From: Acanthacorydalis orientalis
Taxonomy: Eukaryota; Arthropoda; Insecta; Megaloptera; Corydalidae
DNA: 64,000 nt
Assembly (NCBI GenBank): GCA_034766995.1
Contig: CM068315.1
Coordinates: 42,903,818 to 42,967,817 of the forward strand
Direction: 5' to 3'
A program made the position numbers and the translations under genes. Every line of letters starts with the position of its first letter. Positions within the stretch are counted from its first letter, which is position 1. Below the pieces are notes generated by a model. That model was not told where the DNA came from and searched no databases. It worked only from the letters and a program-made list of their open reading frames with translations. This document shows, piece after piece, positions 23,670 through 37,261 of this stretch.

Positions 23670-25210
23670 TTTCTTTATTCACATTTCATGCCAATCCAAT
23701 CTTTCCTTCATTTTTATATCGATTTTTTTGATTATGCAACTAAGGAGATGCTAAAAGATAGTCGGCATATTTGTTTATTTTATTGTCCTTGCTCTTTAAA
23801 ATTATAATTGTATGATTTTACGTATATGATTTCGTCGATACGTTTTCCTGTCAGCCTTTGATTATTTGGATTAGTTAAGTACCTGTTCTCCAATACTAGC
23901 TTCAGCATGAGAACTGAGAATAAAGGCATAAAATTAAATGTTCCTGAAAACTTAGAAATATATAAAAATCGAGATAATACATTAAACGAAGAAATAAACA
24001 CACATAGAGAAGGTTTATTTTACATTCTAAAATTATAACCACATTCTTTTTAAAAACATATAAAGAATATCATAATTCGAACTTAAAATTAGTCTTCAAC
24101 ATCTACCTGAGGACGGCAATAGCGCCGAAACTAGTAGTGTAAGATAGTTTATGCAAAAGGATGAAGACTACTTAGAAAATATTTCCTTGCTATTTCTTTA
24201 ACCTATCTCGTTTGTTGTTATAAAGCGGTTGCATTAGCTCTATTACATAACTCTTTAATTCCTCACTGTTGATTTTTTGTATCCATTTCTTACACTGAAT
24301 TAAATGTGTTGTGTATTTGTTCGTTCTTGTATATTATTAAGTGTAATATATAACGAATGAATATTTAATAAATGAATCAAAGTTTCTATTTATATGAAAT
24401 TTAAGATTCTAAAAATGTCATTTACGATTTAGGGTTTTTGATTGGGACTAAAGTGAAACATATAAATTGCAAATTCTAATTTTGACACAGATCTATAGAA
24501 CTGAACAAACCACCGAATCAAGCGCATGTTTACACTGATTTATTTTTCAATAAATCAATAAAGATGTGTTTATGAGTCGTACTCGCGTGGATACATTATA
24601 AAACTACTGTAAACAATACGGATTGCGTCGCGAATATCTTTTTAAATCCACGGTGGAATAAATGACTGATTTCTGTATTGAAATACTGAAACAATGTGTC
24701 AAGTTCTGTGCATTAATCGCAACAGTTATACGTCAAATGTCAACGTCAGTTATTTGAAATCGGTTTTGGATCTATCGTCGGGAATTATGGCGTTCACGTA
24801 TGTATAAATATTGATTGTACAGTTATAAGATGTTTTGTTTATCATATTTTTTTGTATTCAGCAACCGATGTTGTTATTGGAATTAGTAGTACGTTTTTGT
24901 AAATGTATGAATTATTCGAGTATTGTTTATTATTTTTAATCATGCATCGTGAGTTAATGGATTCGAAAAATATTTTTTTATTTATTTTAAAGAGTGGTAG
25001 GATTCTGTTGAATTAAAAATGTATTGAGTAATTTGAGAATAATGTTACGGTACACACTATAGTTTTTTTTTGTTGTATAATCCTGTTATTATTTAGTTCA
25101 GTTAATGTTTTGAATATGTAGTGTGTTTATTTAAGGTGCATATTTAGTAGATCAAAAGTGAATTCTATATAGCTCTAAGTATACAAAAAGAATATAAGAA
25201 AGTTATTCTA
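23670..25210. other. Unassigned DNA
   Basis: A trace of the dispersed box near 24110 (GAGGACGGCAATAGCGCCGA). The stretch 24,480-24,800 is of higher complexity with CpGs and could be regulatory, without specific support. Confidence 0.5.
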
Positions 25211-25213
25211 GTA

Positions 25214-25780
25214 TTAGGTTGGTAGAAAAATAATTGCGGTTTATGACCTTAAATTTCATATACATTTACAGCTTTTTTGATTTTCATAGCTGTTTTAAGT
25301 GGTCTAAAACTGTTGGGTGACTAACGCCTAACTTTTTTGTAAGCTCTAGAATGGTTGTGCATGGTTCTGATTAAACTAACGTCTTCAGTTGATGAACTGA
25401 AGAAGTATGCCCGCGACTTTCTTCATCTTCAAGGCTCTCGTCTCCAGCACAACATTTTTGGAACGACCATTGCACCGTACGTTCCTTAACAGTACTTCAC
25501 ACTAAAAGCATCATTTAGTTTACGAGTAGTTTCTCCTGCTTTACCACCCATTTTGCACTTACAAATAACATACAAAAAATTGCACTTATTTGCTTCTTTT
25601 CCATCTAATTCAATACCCCAATTTGAAGCAAAATCAATAATAAAAACCAAAATCGATGTTACCAAAATATAGACCGAAAAATTGGTAGTAACATGAACAC
25701 TATGAAATGTCACTTTCATTGAAAAAAATAAAGTTAGAATTCAGAAAACAAAAACCGCAATTATTTTCTTACCAACCTCA
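25214..25780 (-). mobile_element. Mariner deletion derivative, copy 3
   Basis: The best preserved copy, in reverse orientation, with both ends nearly complete (TTAGGTTGGTAGAAAAATAA at left) and TA on each side. The transposase N-terminus reads well on the minus strand (KAGETTRKLNDAFSVKYC), preceded by MKVTFHSVHVTTNF as the start region. The core is deleted as in copies 1 and 4. No functional enzyme is encoded. Confidence 0.88.
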
Positions 25781-26089
25781 TAGTTTTTCTAACTCATTCA
25801 TTTTACTTTCGACATATACACTTTTGGCATTTCCAATAAATGTTCCTACATTCAAGTACGAGTAGTTTAAAATATGGTTATAATTTACTTAAAATTCAGT
25901 AATTGATAGATAGATTTATGGCATGTTTATCGTATTTTAATCTTTCATGAATTAATGCATAAATTACAAATTTTTGTTATATTTGAATATGTTCAGTGAC
26001 ATGCGAAACTAACAGATCGAATCGTTTTGATACCATTCCTAATTTTACTTTCATAAATGTATTTCTCTCATTTCATAAACATAAAAAAA

Positions 26090-26172
26090 GTCTGATCACA
26101 AATGTTTATTGATTGTCGATTATACCCATTTAGTTGGCGAAGTCATCATTTTCAAAGCGTTAAGGTATAGAC
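26090..26172 (-). repeat. Dispersed repeat family, copy 7
   Basis: ATCACAAATGTTTATTGATT followed by GTTGGCGAAGTCATCATTTT, a decayed form of the box. Confidence 0.45.
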
Positions 26173-26892
26173 AATTTACTAGTATATAGCCCGTCAAAAG
26201 TGACGGAAAAATAGAACCTTATAAAAAGAAAAAAATGTTAATTGGTTTTTACAACATAATATATTTAAGTATAAAAAATACCTAAGAAGGAATTTTAAGG
26301 AATTAAACTTGAAACCTATGCATTGTGAAAATTTTCTTATACTCCACATTCGCTAGATGGTGGCAGACGGCCACGTTGCGGACAAAGTGACGAGAAATGT
26401 GTTTTTTTTTTTATTATTGAGAGATTTATTTTTGTATCTTGGAGGTGTAAGGTTGATAGTACCGCCATTAAAATGCATATAAGCGGCAATTAAAAGTGAT
26501 CACTTATTTATTTTCTTTTTTGAGTTACAAACATTTTTGCTGGGTGACAAATTAATGTGAAAAGGAACACATCCATTATATCACAATTCGGTAACTTATT
26601 AAATTACTATAGCAAATATTAAATTCTTTCTATTCCTAAAATTGAAACAGATAATAAACGAAAAGTGATTTCACGGCACGGACGAGTTAAAGGAAAGGCC
26701 GGCCAAGACTGACAAAGTATGCTGAAATAAATATAACGCTTATTTTCAAATAGGAATATATTTAGATATATTTATCGAAATACTAGGGATACATTTAGAT
26801 CGAAAAAGATATTATTAAATGGACCATATTTAATAAAACAGTAAATTCTATGATTTCTTTAATTATCAGGAACTTTTCAAACAGATTTGTGC

Positions 26893-26896
<4 letters not shown>

Positions 26897-26949
<53 letters not shown>

Positions 26950-26961
26950 CACACACACATT
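26897..26961. repeat. (AT)n array
   Basis: About 48 bp, then AATACACACACACA. Confidence 0.95.
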
Positions 26962-27109
26962 TATAAATTGTAAGTCTGTTCTCGGAAAGTTTAAATGAAG
27001 TTAACCACAATTCTGATTCATCCGGCCATATTTTGTTATACTGTCCGGAAATCGACTGCTTGTATTGCCAGTTTTGTTTAATGTGGTTATTTTAAATATT
27101 TTAGGCATG

Positions 27110-27157
27110 TACAAATATACTCATATGTATACTTACATACATAAATATATACTTATG

Positions 27158-27244
<87 letters not shown>
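27110..27244. repeat. Compound TACATA / (AT)n array
   Basis: Starts with TATACTCATATGTATACTTA-like units, then AT from 27157 with one G interruption, one of the longest tracts. Confidence 0.95.
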
Positions 27245-27248
<4 letters not shown>

Positions 27249-28094
27249 GTGTATGTCTTTGGTAGCTAAAATTAATGTATTCTCTTTGTTAGTTTAAAAG
27301 GCATGGGTTACGTAAGTTTAATATTCATAATTCTTTTTTTATACTATTTATTATTCTTGAAAAATGCCGATATTTTAAGCTTCGCCTATAGTTTTCGTTC
27401 GAGGTCGTTTTTATTTTTAAAGTGTTTATGACATAATTTTTGTGGTGATTCTAGTTTGTTTGAACTGATTTAAAAAGTCATGTGAAAATATTACCGAAAC
27501 GAAGTGTATTGTATCTCATATTTAATGAATAAAGGCACCTTTTAAGCAAAAAAGAATCAATTCGATCAATTAATGTATTAATCATCTTTTAATGATTGAA
27601 CTCATAAGTGTGAATATTAGATTGTTGACGGTTTTTAGTAATATATTTAAGAAAATGGCCGTTTTTCAAAAAATTGAATATTTTTATAGTAAAATATTGC
27701 GAAATCATTAGAATAAATTTGTAGTATTTTATATTTTTGGTAGGAGTTTTAATTCCGAAATTTCAGAATCTTTCAATTATCAATTAAAAATAATATTTGT
27801 CTTAGTTTTATTAACAAGTTTAATAAGATCAAAAGTAAAAGTAAAAAAAACAGATCATTTGTTTGTTTTCCTGTAATTCTAGACTTGACTAGAGCGACTT
27901 GAATTTTTCTTACAGACAAATATAAAAATAAAAACTCAAAATCTGGAAGTTTTATTACTAATAAAAAAATATCAAAAAATTTCATTGGTGTAAAAAGTGT
28001 ATGTCTAAAGTCAAAGGTTGGCTACCGTACTTAGGATTTTAATAATCATAAAAAATAACGTAACGTCGACCTGCTTAAAATATAAAAAAAAATC

Positions 28095-28425
28095 TGCTAG
28101 TGTAAGCGTTCGCCACGCGGTAGCGCCAGTGCTGCAGTGCAGCTGTGGTGGAACGTCATCCCCTTTTCAAGATCTTCCGATCGTTGTCTACCCGACTGGG
28201 GGAGGATAAAACACCCAACTCCCTCGACAACACAACCGCCGCCTACGTTTTAGGTCACGGTCAGTACCTGTTGCAACGTTCGCGCTGGAACTACTGCATG
28301 CCTATATCATTGTCGTTCGGCTCCCCATTTTTATCCCTATTTTGGTTTCCACCGTCGTCGCCAACAGAAGCGCGTTGAAGCGGAACGACGGTCCTCCGTT
28401 GAAGAGTATTACCTCTGGTCGGGTA
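28095..28425. promoter_or_regulatory. GC-richer CpG island of about 330 bp, candidate promoter or exon
   Basis: The most GC-rich block upstream of the RhoGEF exons, with dense CpG (CGCCACGCGGTAGCGCCAG near the start). Several overlapping frames are open on both strands but none has clear coding bias or homology. A CGG|GTAATG donor follows at about 28420. As the nearest island to the GEF exons (16 kb), it is a reasonable place for an alternative first exon. Confidence 0.3.
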
Positions 28426-28844
28426 ATGTAAACGATGTTGAACATACTTAGTTTTTTGTTCTGATAATATAAGATTAAATTGCTTATTGAACGGGGTTAT
28501 CACTCGTGCTTCTGTCACGATAATGTTAAGAATTTCAAGACTCGCAAAGCTCATTCGTAAATATACATTAAAAAATGTATTAATTAATTGGTTAGGTAAA
28601 AATCTACTAATCATTTTAATATAATCTGGTTGAGCATGAAGTATTTTTTTTATAATCATATCTCAAATTATAAAAACTGAATTATTTGAAATTCATGCTA
28701 ATTTCAATAATTTTTCTATTTAAAAAAATATACATCAGACATATTTTTTTTACATATTCTACTAGACATTTTCCCTAATGAACATATTTATATTATGTTT
28801 CACGGTTTTGCATGATTAAAAATTATTTTTATCACAGTGAGTAC

Positions 28845-28935
28845 TTGCACTCTGAAGACGATTGCATTGTCAACTAAGTACGCTTACGCCGATAAAAGTG
28901 GACAATTAGCAATTGTTAAACGTTTTGCTCATAGG
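28845..28935 (+). repeat. Dispersed repeat family, copy 8
   Basis: CACTCTGAAGACGATTGCAT box, then CGATAAAAGTGGACAATTAG. It resembles copy 9 more than the others. Confidence 0.5.
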
Positions 28936-29169
28936 GAGAGGAGAAGGATGTATTTCTGAAAATACAAATTCATTTTAGTGTTTTACAATCAATACAAATA
29001 CTTTTTAATATATAATCGTATCACAAGTAAATATTAAATATGAGTTCTAGTCGTTGAAGTCTCATAATTTTGATCCGTGAACAGTTGTAGGTTTAAGTGC
29101 ATATTGTTTATCTATAATATGTTTTGAATACCATATGTTTTAAATGTGGTGCTGTGTTAATTATGGTAT

Positions 29170-29300
29170 TATGGTGTTCTGAGGATAATTATATTACTAT
29201 CGAAGTGCACATAAACTGATAAAAGCGAACAATAAGTAATTGTTGAACCTTTAGTGGTATGTGGCCGATTGATACATTTTTAAAAATATAAATTCATTTT
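29170..29300 (+). repeat. Dispersed repeat family, copy 9
   Basis: GTTCTGAGGATAATTATATT, CTATCGAAGTGCACATAAAC and AAGTAATTGTTGAACC follow in family order. Confidence 0.6.
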
Positions 29301-29309
29301 TTTTGTGTT

Positions 29310-30680
29310 TATAATCATAATAAAGTACATTATTAAAAATTTCAACATACTTGGTTCGTTACATAACACTATTTATTTATTTATTTTCGTAAAAAACGCG
29401 TAGATTTTTCTTTAAATCAGTCAAAAAAATTAAAATATCATGGGATAGGCCAGACATTATGGAGAGAACATAAGAATAAGATTTTATTTGAAAATACAGA
29501 TTCAGATTAGCTTTAACGTTTTAACTGCAATCGGCATCTATAGAAATGTTTCACTTTGTTTTATTGGGATGTTTAAGTGCATGACTTTGTTTCTTAATAA
29601 TGACTTGGAGATAACCTTAATAGCCGTGTTGTTAAAACTGTTTATTTAATAATTGTTTAAGTTTCGTATTTTTTTTTATTCTAAATAACTAAAAGTATTA
29701 GATTTTTTATATAATTTGTACATACTTTCATCAAGAATAGAAAAAAAAACAGTAAATTACACAAAGAATACATCATACACAGTGACGACTCGACTGTACC
29801 CCAGAGACTTGCTATCGAGTTTCATGCAGTCAAAGGGTTAAACACCGCACACACACACATACACAACCAAAAACGAGTATTATTTGTGTAAGAAACTTCT
29901 TTTAAAATTTTTCTCAAATCTATCCTTTGCCAAAACATTCAAATTTGATTTAAATCATTGCCGAGTTTGTGTCACTGTAATTTTTCAAAAAACTCAATTG
30001 TGATAAAAATTTAAATTTGTTATACTATTTAAACTTAAAAAAACATGTATTTATATTTACATTAATTAAATCTGTACTGTTTTTGTAAGTTTAAATAAAA
30101 ATCACTAACAAGTTCAAGATATTTATTTATTTACTAAAAATACAATCAGTTGAAAATGTGTAATCTTCTAAATATTCACCACGAAATGTTATTAATTTTT
30201 CTTTATATACATTACGAAAATGTATCTGTTATCTGTTTATATTGTTATCTGACTCTCAAAATAGTTCTTATCTGATAAGGTAATTGAAAAAAAAACAATA
30301 ATTAATCTTCAGTCCAGATAAAATGTTCGACATAATGTTTTGTTCGATGTAGAGTCAGTATTACAAACTGTGATATTCAGAAATATCAATAGAAACGAAT
30401 TCTTTTTTTTTGATGAAACATGATTTAAAATTATACTAAAATTTGTATATTTTTCAATAAGTTGTACTTTTACGTAAGTTAAATGACGTTTATATTTTTC
30501 ATCAAATGCAAATTTGTCAGAAAATAAACTGTGTGTCTGTTTTTTTGAACAATTTTTTCATTAATATGAAAAATAAGGTTTTTTGCGATGATGAATTCAC
30601 ACGTAAGTTTATTTTTAATTATCTGTTTTAGATCTTTTTATTTCTTTTTAATTTTGTATCTTAAGCCATCTATTTATCCA
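29310..30680. other. Unassigned AT-rich DNA
   Basis: Nothing recognised. Confidence 0.6.
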
Positions 30681-30688
30681 CCTCTCAT

Positions 30689-30704
30689 ACCTCTCTCTCT
30701 CTCT

Positions 30705-30758
<54 letters not shown>
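30689..30758. repeat. (CT)n then (AT)n array
   Basis: CTCT to about 30706, then AT, then GTATATATAA. Confidence 0.95.
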
Positions 30759-30759
<1 letters not shown>

Positions 30760-32425
30760 AATAAACAAATAGATGAATAGATAAGAACATACTTTGTAAT
30801 ATTTGTAAGGTGTATCGAAATAGAATTAGTAAATTAAATTCGTGATCTGTAAGTAAAAAGAGCTAAAATAAATTTGTACTATGAAGTAAAATAGAATGCT
30901 GATTATTTTTTAAATTATAAACTGTAAAAACTGTTCACAATTATCGATGAATCAGGAGGGATTAGTTACCAGTTTATAGTACATGTACAAGTATTTGATT
31001 GATACAACAGAAGAGAGATAAAAAGTATTTGTATACAAAACGTTTCGTTTTAAAATCTTATTTATGAGTAAGTATATTCCACATAATTTATATTTATTTG
31101 AAAACGCTCAATAACTTCTATCGAGCGGCGTCAATTATTCATGTCATAAAAGTTTTATGTGTTAAACGTTGATGATAATGAACCAGTCTGTTCGATGGGA
31201 TATTTTATGTACCTCAAATTAATGTTTTTCGCAATAAATCGATCCTTATTTAAGTTATTCAGCGCCTAATTTATGTGCTTTGGGAATTATCGATTAGAAA
31301 TATGTTTTGTAATTGTTTTTGTCAATTCGGAGAAAGCATGATTGTTCAAAACTTATTTGTACAATTATGACACGTGACTGTGTGGCGAGAAAGATTAATT
31401 GTTCAATTTTTAAGAACGGAAAAATTTGCAGTGCTATCAAATATCAAATAATATGATCTATAAAAATACCTTGACTAAATAATTCGATATTCTATTAATA
31501 TACAAAATATTAAACGTCTAATGACAAAGAAATGTAAATAACGCTGTCGTTCTTTTATGAAGATAAAATTTGTTTTAATCGAATGCGTTGTATGAATGAA
31601 ATTTTTCCATATGGAGAAAATTAAAACGATAAGCTAACAATCAAAAATGATCAATAATTATTTACTGAACATTTTTAATCAGACATTTTTCTTATGATTT
31701 GTGGGACAAAAAAGAATCAAAGTCTAGCTTCACTGTCCGAACTGTATCATGAAAAACTAGTGTTTTTAATAAAGATTTCTATTTAAATAGGTGAATACAA
31801 ATAACACGCTGGGGCGATTCGTTTACGCGCATTTTATACATGTGCTTCTACAGTTTAAACACTGATTTATGTAAAATGTAACAGTGCAAGTTTGGCGTTG
31901 CAATAAGTTCAACGAATCGTTAAATGTGGGCGGACTTTATATAATGTAAATGAACGGTTAAACACGTTATGATTTTGATAATGCACAGCACGTTGATGCT
32001 TATCGCCACTATAGACATTAGGTTTTGTGTGCTCTACTGTTCAACTTTTACATGGCTTACAGGTCAAACGTACATTTTGAATATTTCATATATCCGCAGA
32101 GGCACTACAGTCAGTAAAAATATAGCGCACGCGAATATTCAGTAACTTGAAATATTCCGTTTTGACGGTTTCCGTTGGGATGCTACACAACGAACAGAAT
32201 GGAATTAATATTCTTTTTTTACGTTCTTTTCCTCTGCGTTCTTCGTCTGATAGTAAATTTTATTTCTATCGGAAACTGTTCAATCTAAATAAATAATACT
32301 TTTTGTTGCGAATTTCAAAGTTAAGATTTTGTTACAATCCTCGCCGAAGGCTGATACTGGCGATTGGTTATGGGAAGTGATGATTAATTTCGAATTAATG
32401 CGAAAATAATTTATTGAGAATGCAC
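30760..32425. other. Unassigned DNA, partly higher complexity
   Basis: About 31,800-32,250 stands out by higher G+C and complexity, with no element ends and no open frame; a candidate noncoding regulatory stretch. Confidence 0.4.
31640..31770. repeat. Dispersed repeat family, copy 10
   Basis: CAAAAATGATCAATAATTAT, TTTTTAATCAGACATTTTTC and CCGAACTGTATCATGAAAAA correspond to the palindromic middle and tail of copies 3, 4 and 6. Confidence 0.5.
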
Positions 32426-32429
32426 GAAT

Positions 32430-32921
32430 CACCAACGTACGAAAATAATTCTGGTTTTTGTTTTCTGAATTCGAACCTTAATTTTTTTTTAATGAAAGTG
32501 TCATTTCATCGTGTTCATATTTATATCATTTTAAAGTGCATTTTTCAGTTTGTACTTTGGTAGTATCGATTTTGGTTTTATTATTAACTTGGCTTCAAAT
32601 TGGGCTATTGAATTAAAGTTGGAAAAGAAGTATATAAGAGCAATTGTTGGTATGAGTTCAAAACTGGTGGCAAAGCAGCAGAAACTTCGTAAACTAAACG
32701 ATGCTTGTGGTGTGGGTACTGTTAAGGAACGTACTGTGCAGTGGTAGTTGCAAAATTTTCATGCTGGAGACGAAAGCCTTGAAAATGAAAAAGGTCGCGA
32801 GTAAGGCGTTAGTCACTCAACAGTTCTGGACCACTTACAACAGCTAGGAAAATCAAAAAATCTGTAAATGTATATATGAATTTGAAGATTATAAACCGCG
32901 ATTATTTTTCTACCAACCTAA
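32430..32921 (+). mobile_element. Mariner deletion derivative, copy 4
   Basis: The right end is intact (TTTTTCTACCAACCTAA, then TA); the left end is eroded. The N-terminal transposase remnant is clear (KQQKLRKLNDACGVGTVKER). It has the same core deletion as copies 1 and 3, plus a further loss of about 110 bp after the CTTGAAAATGAAAAAGGTCG segment. Confidence 0.83.
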
Positions 32922-32929
32922 TATATTGT

Positions 32930-34670
32930 ATAATTTGTGAATTTAATTTAAAAAATAGATTAGTTTAAAAATTCAGTTGAATTTTTTTCGAAATAAAAAC
33001 CTGTTTCAATTTCAGTTACTGTATTAATTTCAAGCACTGTAACAATCTGATGTTAACTAGCACAAGGGTAATACGTTTTGTTAAATTGTTTTTTACAAAA
33101 AAAGTTAGAAAAATAAATGATACATTCAAGAACGCAGTTACGACTAGTCATCGATATCAAGAGTTTTCATCGGGTACTTAACTGTTTTATTTTCATAACG
33201 AGGTCGCTCATAATCTCAATAAAAGTCACTGAAAATTTATACGAGACAGTTCTCATTTAAAATGTGCTACAAAGTATCACACATATTGTGTAATTTTGTA
33301 TAAAATATACACGAGCAGCTTCTTCTTATCTCTAGAATTTATTTATATTTTATATACATATATAAAAAGCATTTTAATTTCCGCTTCTACACGATTTCGT
33401 TTTAACTTTCATATGTTAACCATTACATGGTTTTATAGAAGGGTTGAATGAGGCAAATATGTTCTAAAAATAGATGATCGGCTCGTACCTATGCATAAAT
33501 CAATATGATACAAATATAGGTTAAATAAGGATTTCATGGGTAATGGAACGTGAACGTATCTCTCCAACAAGTGTCATAGTTATTGTGCTCATATCGGAGA
33601 CAAACCATGTAGCGTTTACAGCAAACGAAGTGTTAAAACATGAATTATTTCCCTCTTTCTCGCGATTTTTAAATACCAACATGGTTTTTATGTGTTTCAG
33701 TTTTATCCGTCGTGTTCATTGTTCAGTTTTACATCGTGTTATTTTTAAACGCTCAATCGAAAAACCGTCCAGTTTTTTTACCTTCCTCGTTTATTTTTTT
33801 AAAATTTAATTGCGTACAAAAAAGTGAAGCACGCCACGTATTTATTTATAAATAATTTTGAATATTGTTGCTACTTTCAGTGTGTACACCGGAGGTTATC
33901 GTACTGTAATAGTTGAACATAATCGATCGGCGATTAGTGGATTATTGGACGTAGGTGTTTATATAAAACACACGTATAGAAATATAATTGTTTATTTTTA
34001 ATCAGTTTTTGTAATATGACTGAATTGCTTGTCGTTTAGTCTACAGCTGATTTTTAATCAATTGATTTTAATGATATGAAATTGTATTCAGTTTATATAT
34101 TTTAACATGATTGCAATTCTTTTTTATAGTTTCCAACCTATTTTTAGCAACTGTAGTTGAAATGGAGTCGATTTAAAGTAACAATAGAATATAGTTGATA
34201 TATATTTTTTTCATTTTAACAAGTTTGTCGTACTTTAGTAATAAAAATCATCGATTTTTTTAAACATGTTGCTGCTATTTAATTATTAATTATTAATGTG
34301 TGTCCATAAATAAGTTCATTTAAATTTTTAAAAAAATGTTTCAAGTTGAAATTGAGGCATGTTTACATTGAAATGTTTAGTTAAATGATTAATAATATGA
34401 AATTTATAAAATTGATCATTGTAAAAGAAAAGAAAATCATTTTTAAATATAAATTTAGGGCTTTGACTGCCATGTATGTTTTTTATAATTTCTTTTAAAA
34501 TTAACAAATTGCATATGTTTGTAAATTTCCAATTTTAAAAATTTTTGTCTGATGTATTTCTAGTAAATTATTAATATGTTTGGATTTTAATTTACATTTA
34601 TCATTTACTTGGGTTTTAACAGTTTCACAAATAAACATTTCTTTCGTACTACAAACTATAAAACAAATCC
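32930..34670. other. Unassigned AT-rich DNA
   Basis: An open frame of 88 codons at 33543-33809 has no family resemblance and no flanking splice logic; not called. Confidence 0.55.
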
Positions 34671-34671
34671 G

Positions 34672-34800
34672 ATTAAAAATGTTCAATAAGTGATTATTAA
34701 TCATATTTGATTGTTGCTTGTACGTATTTAGATGGCATCGCTATCTAAATGCTATACCATCGTTCTCAGAGCACTAAGGTACAGAAAAATCAAGTTTTGT
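34672..34800 (-). repeat. Dispersed repeat family, copy 11
   Basis: AAAAATGTTCAATAAGTGAT, then a box with GATGGCATCGCTATCTAAAT and CGTTCTCAGAGCACTAAGGT. Confidence 0.6.
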
Positions 34801-35689
34801 CAGTGATTCTGGTTTCACTATTGTCTGATTTTATTTGAGTTTCAACAGCTTAACATGAATAACATGTCATATATCTGTTCAAGAAGCGAATGCTTTTTTG
34901 GATAAAATTCCTCTTTTGATGATTGTTTTGGGTTTTTATTCTTATCCGTCTACCTTTTTTTATGATATTATAATAAAGTAACCACTTTTCATTTCCTATT
35001 AATATATGATCAAAAAAAGATTCCTGTGCATAGCGGATTAAGAAAAAAAGATTTACAAATGTTGTTGACGATTGACTGCTAAGAACTCACGTGAGGTTGA
35101 CTTTCCAAGATAAAATATCTTACCTGTCTCCTGTAGCTAACGAAATAAAATCCCATGAAATGAATTGAATCTTTGTGTAATCTAATTTATCTTTCCTGAA
35201 GACAAGTCAGAATTTTATTGTACTCAATGGGATATTTGGAAGGGATTTCAACATCTATATCGCTTTGAAGGTTAAAAACCATGAATTTAATAATCTTTTC
35301 TGATATTGATTGTGACAGTATTATATATTACCGATTTTGATATTATTAATCATTTTTTTTAAATCACAATTTCATTTATTATAAAACAACAATTTTATTT
35401 GTTATTTTTACAACTAAATGATTTGCAGCATTAAAATCGAGGCCATTCTTAACCATGTTGAAAAAATAATACTTTTAAAGCTTTTCTTCGTCTGTTCAGT
35501 ACGTGAGTCGATATAATTAAGTATATAAAATATATTTTTGTAAAAGTTGTTCACAATCTATTAATGTATGAAATACAGTGTCCAGTTCAGTAAACTGGTA
35601 TTGTAGATGCCCTCATTTTATTTCGTTTTTAGAATTAAATACCACCTGCAAAGTTTACTAACAATTCGTTAACATGCGAATATATAATA
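34801..35689. other. Unassigned AT-rich DNA
   Basis: Nothing recognised. Confidence 0.6.
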
Positions 35690-35883
<194 letters not shown>

Positions 35884-36259
35884 GATTCATGTATAGAAAC
35901 CTAAGTTCGTGTGTACTTCATTTAAATTTAACATTTAAGGTTTCTTTCCTAGATTAGATATTTAATACTTAATCAATAGTTTAGGTGGATTAAGTGAGAA
36001 TATAAACGTGATTAATTAACTAATTAAAATTATATTTATATGTAAGATCACTAATGGTTTTATAATATTGTTTAATGATCTATCGTGTTATTATGGACAA
36101 CATTAAAAAGTCAATCAACTTTTAAAAAGACAAATTATTTATAAAATAAGAATGTAAAAATCGAGGTTTTCTTTTCTCATGTAGTAACTAAATGTTAATA
36201 AGATTTACTTTCTTCTTTATTGGATTGTAACATATATTCGTCCTGTCCTCTCTGCTTGT

Positions 36260-36960
36260 TAAAATCAAGACTATGGCTGATAGTGACCGCTATTTGACGA
36301 CACATACGATTGGTCAGGCACTAAACAATACTGGCAATACTGTTTCGAGACATTTACAAAAGCTTGGGATGGTCAAGAAGCTCGATATTTAAGTGTCGCA
36401 TCATTGCGCGATAAAAATTTAGAGCAGTGAATTTATGCTTGCGATTCGTTACTTAAACGCAATAAAAACGAGTGTTTTCTCAAACAACTCATCATTGTCG
36501 ATGTAAAGTGGATTTAATCAATAATGTTAATTGAAAAAGGTCATGGTCGCAGCGAGGTGAGCCAGTACAGACTGGATTGCATCCAAAGAAGGTCATGTTG
36601 TGAATCAGGTGGGATTGGAAGGATATCGTGTACTACGAGCTGTTGTCACTAAACTAAAATATTGATTCCATTAAGCACTGCTCGCAATTGATCGAAATGA
36701 AGGAAGAAATAGACAGGAAGAGGCAAGAGTTGGCTAATAGAAAGGGCATTGTGTCCCACAATGATAACACTAGACCTCACCTATAGTCCCGACCTTGCAT
36801 CTTCAGACTCATTTGTTTAGAGATTTGCAGAACTCTTTTAATAGTGTAAATTTAACATATTTGAATGGACTCCTGCCGAAACCACTTTGATCAGTTTTTC
36901 ATTAACAAGTCACAGGAATTCATCAAGAGAGGAATCCTTTAGCTACCAGAAACATTGTCA
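36260..36960 (+). pseudogene. Degenerate mariner transposase relic, second type
   Basis: Plus-strand fragments in changing frames follow mariner order. RYLTTHTIGQALNNTGNTVS is the DNA-binding part, SRHLQKLGMVKKLDI the linker. WDWKDIVYYELLS, RQELANRKGIVSHNDNTRPH and YSPDLASSD cover the catalytic region with the second and third acidic positions. A deletion joins the last two blocks and stops occur throughout. It differs from the family at 9640 and elsewhere. Confidence 0.8.
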
Positions 36961-37261
36961 AAAAAAGTTACCTTCTGAAAATACGTTTAAGAGATAGCCT
37001 ACGTGAAATGAGTCACACATTTTTATGTATCTTCAATGAAATTTAAATATGTGTATTTCGATTACAATTTTACTTTAGGACACAAAAAATAGTCACCCGA
37101 TGAAAAATCAGATAACTGAACAGGAATTAAAAAAAAACACGATGGCAATAATTCACGAATGATAATGATTTTTGAGGTTATTGTTATGCAAGAGAAAGAC
37201 CTTGTTTTCGGTATGGAGAATGATTACTTCGTATTATTGTCAATAAATGTTTCAACATTTC

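Noticed and set aside
28240..28300. tRNA-like stretch (GGTCACGGTCAGTACC, then AACGTTCGCGC)
   Set aside because: No cloverleaf with paired acceptor and anticodon stems, and the B box does not fit.
28018..28378. Two plus-strand frames and a minus-strand frame of 122 codons (28659-28291)
   Set aside because: They arise because CpG-rich DNA has few stops; no family resemblance, no splice logic, and the minus frame continues into clearly noncoding AT-rich DNA.
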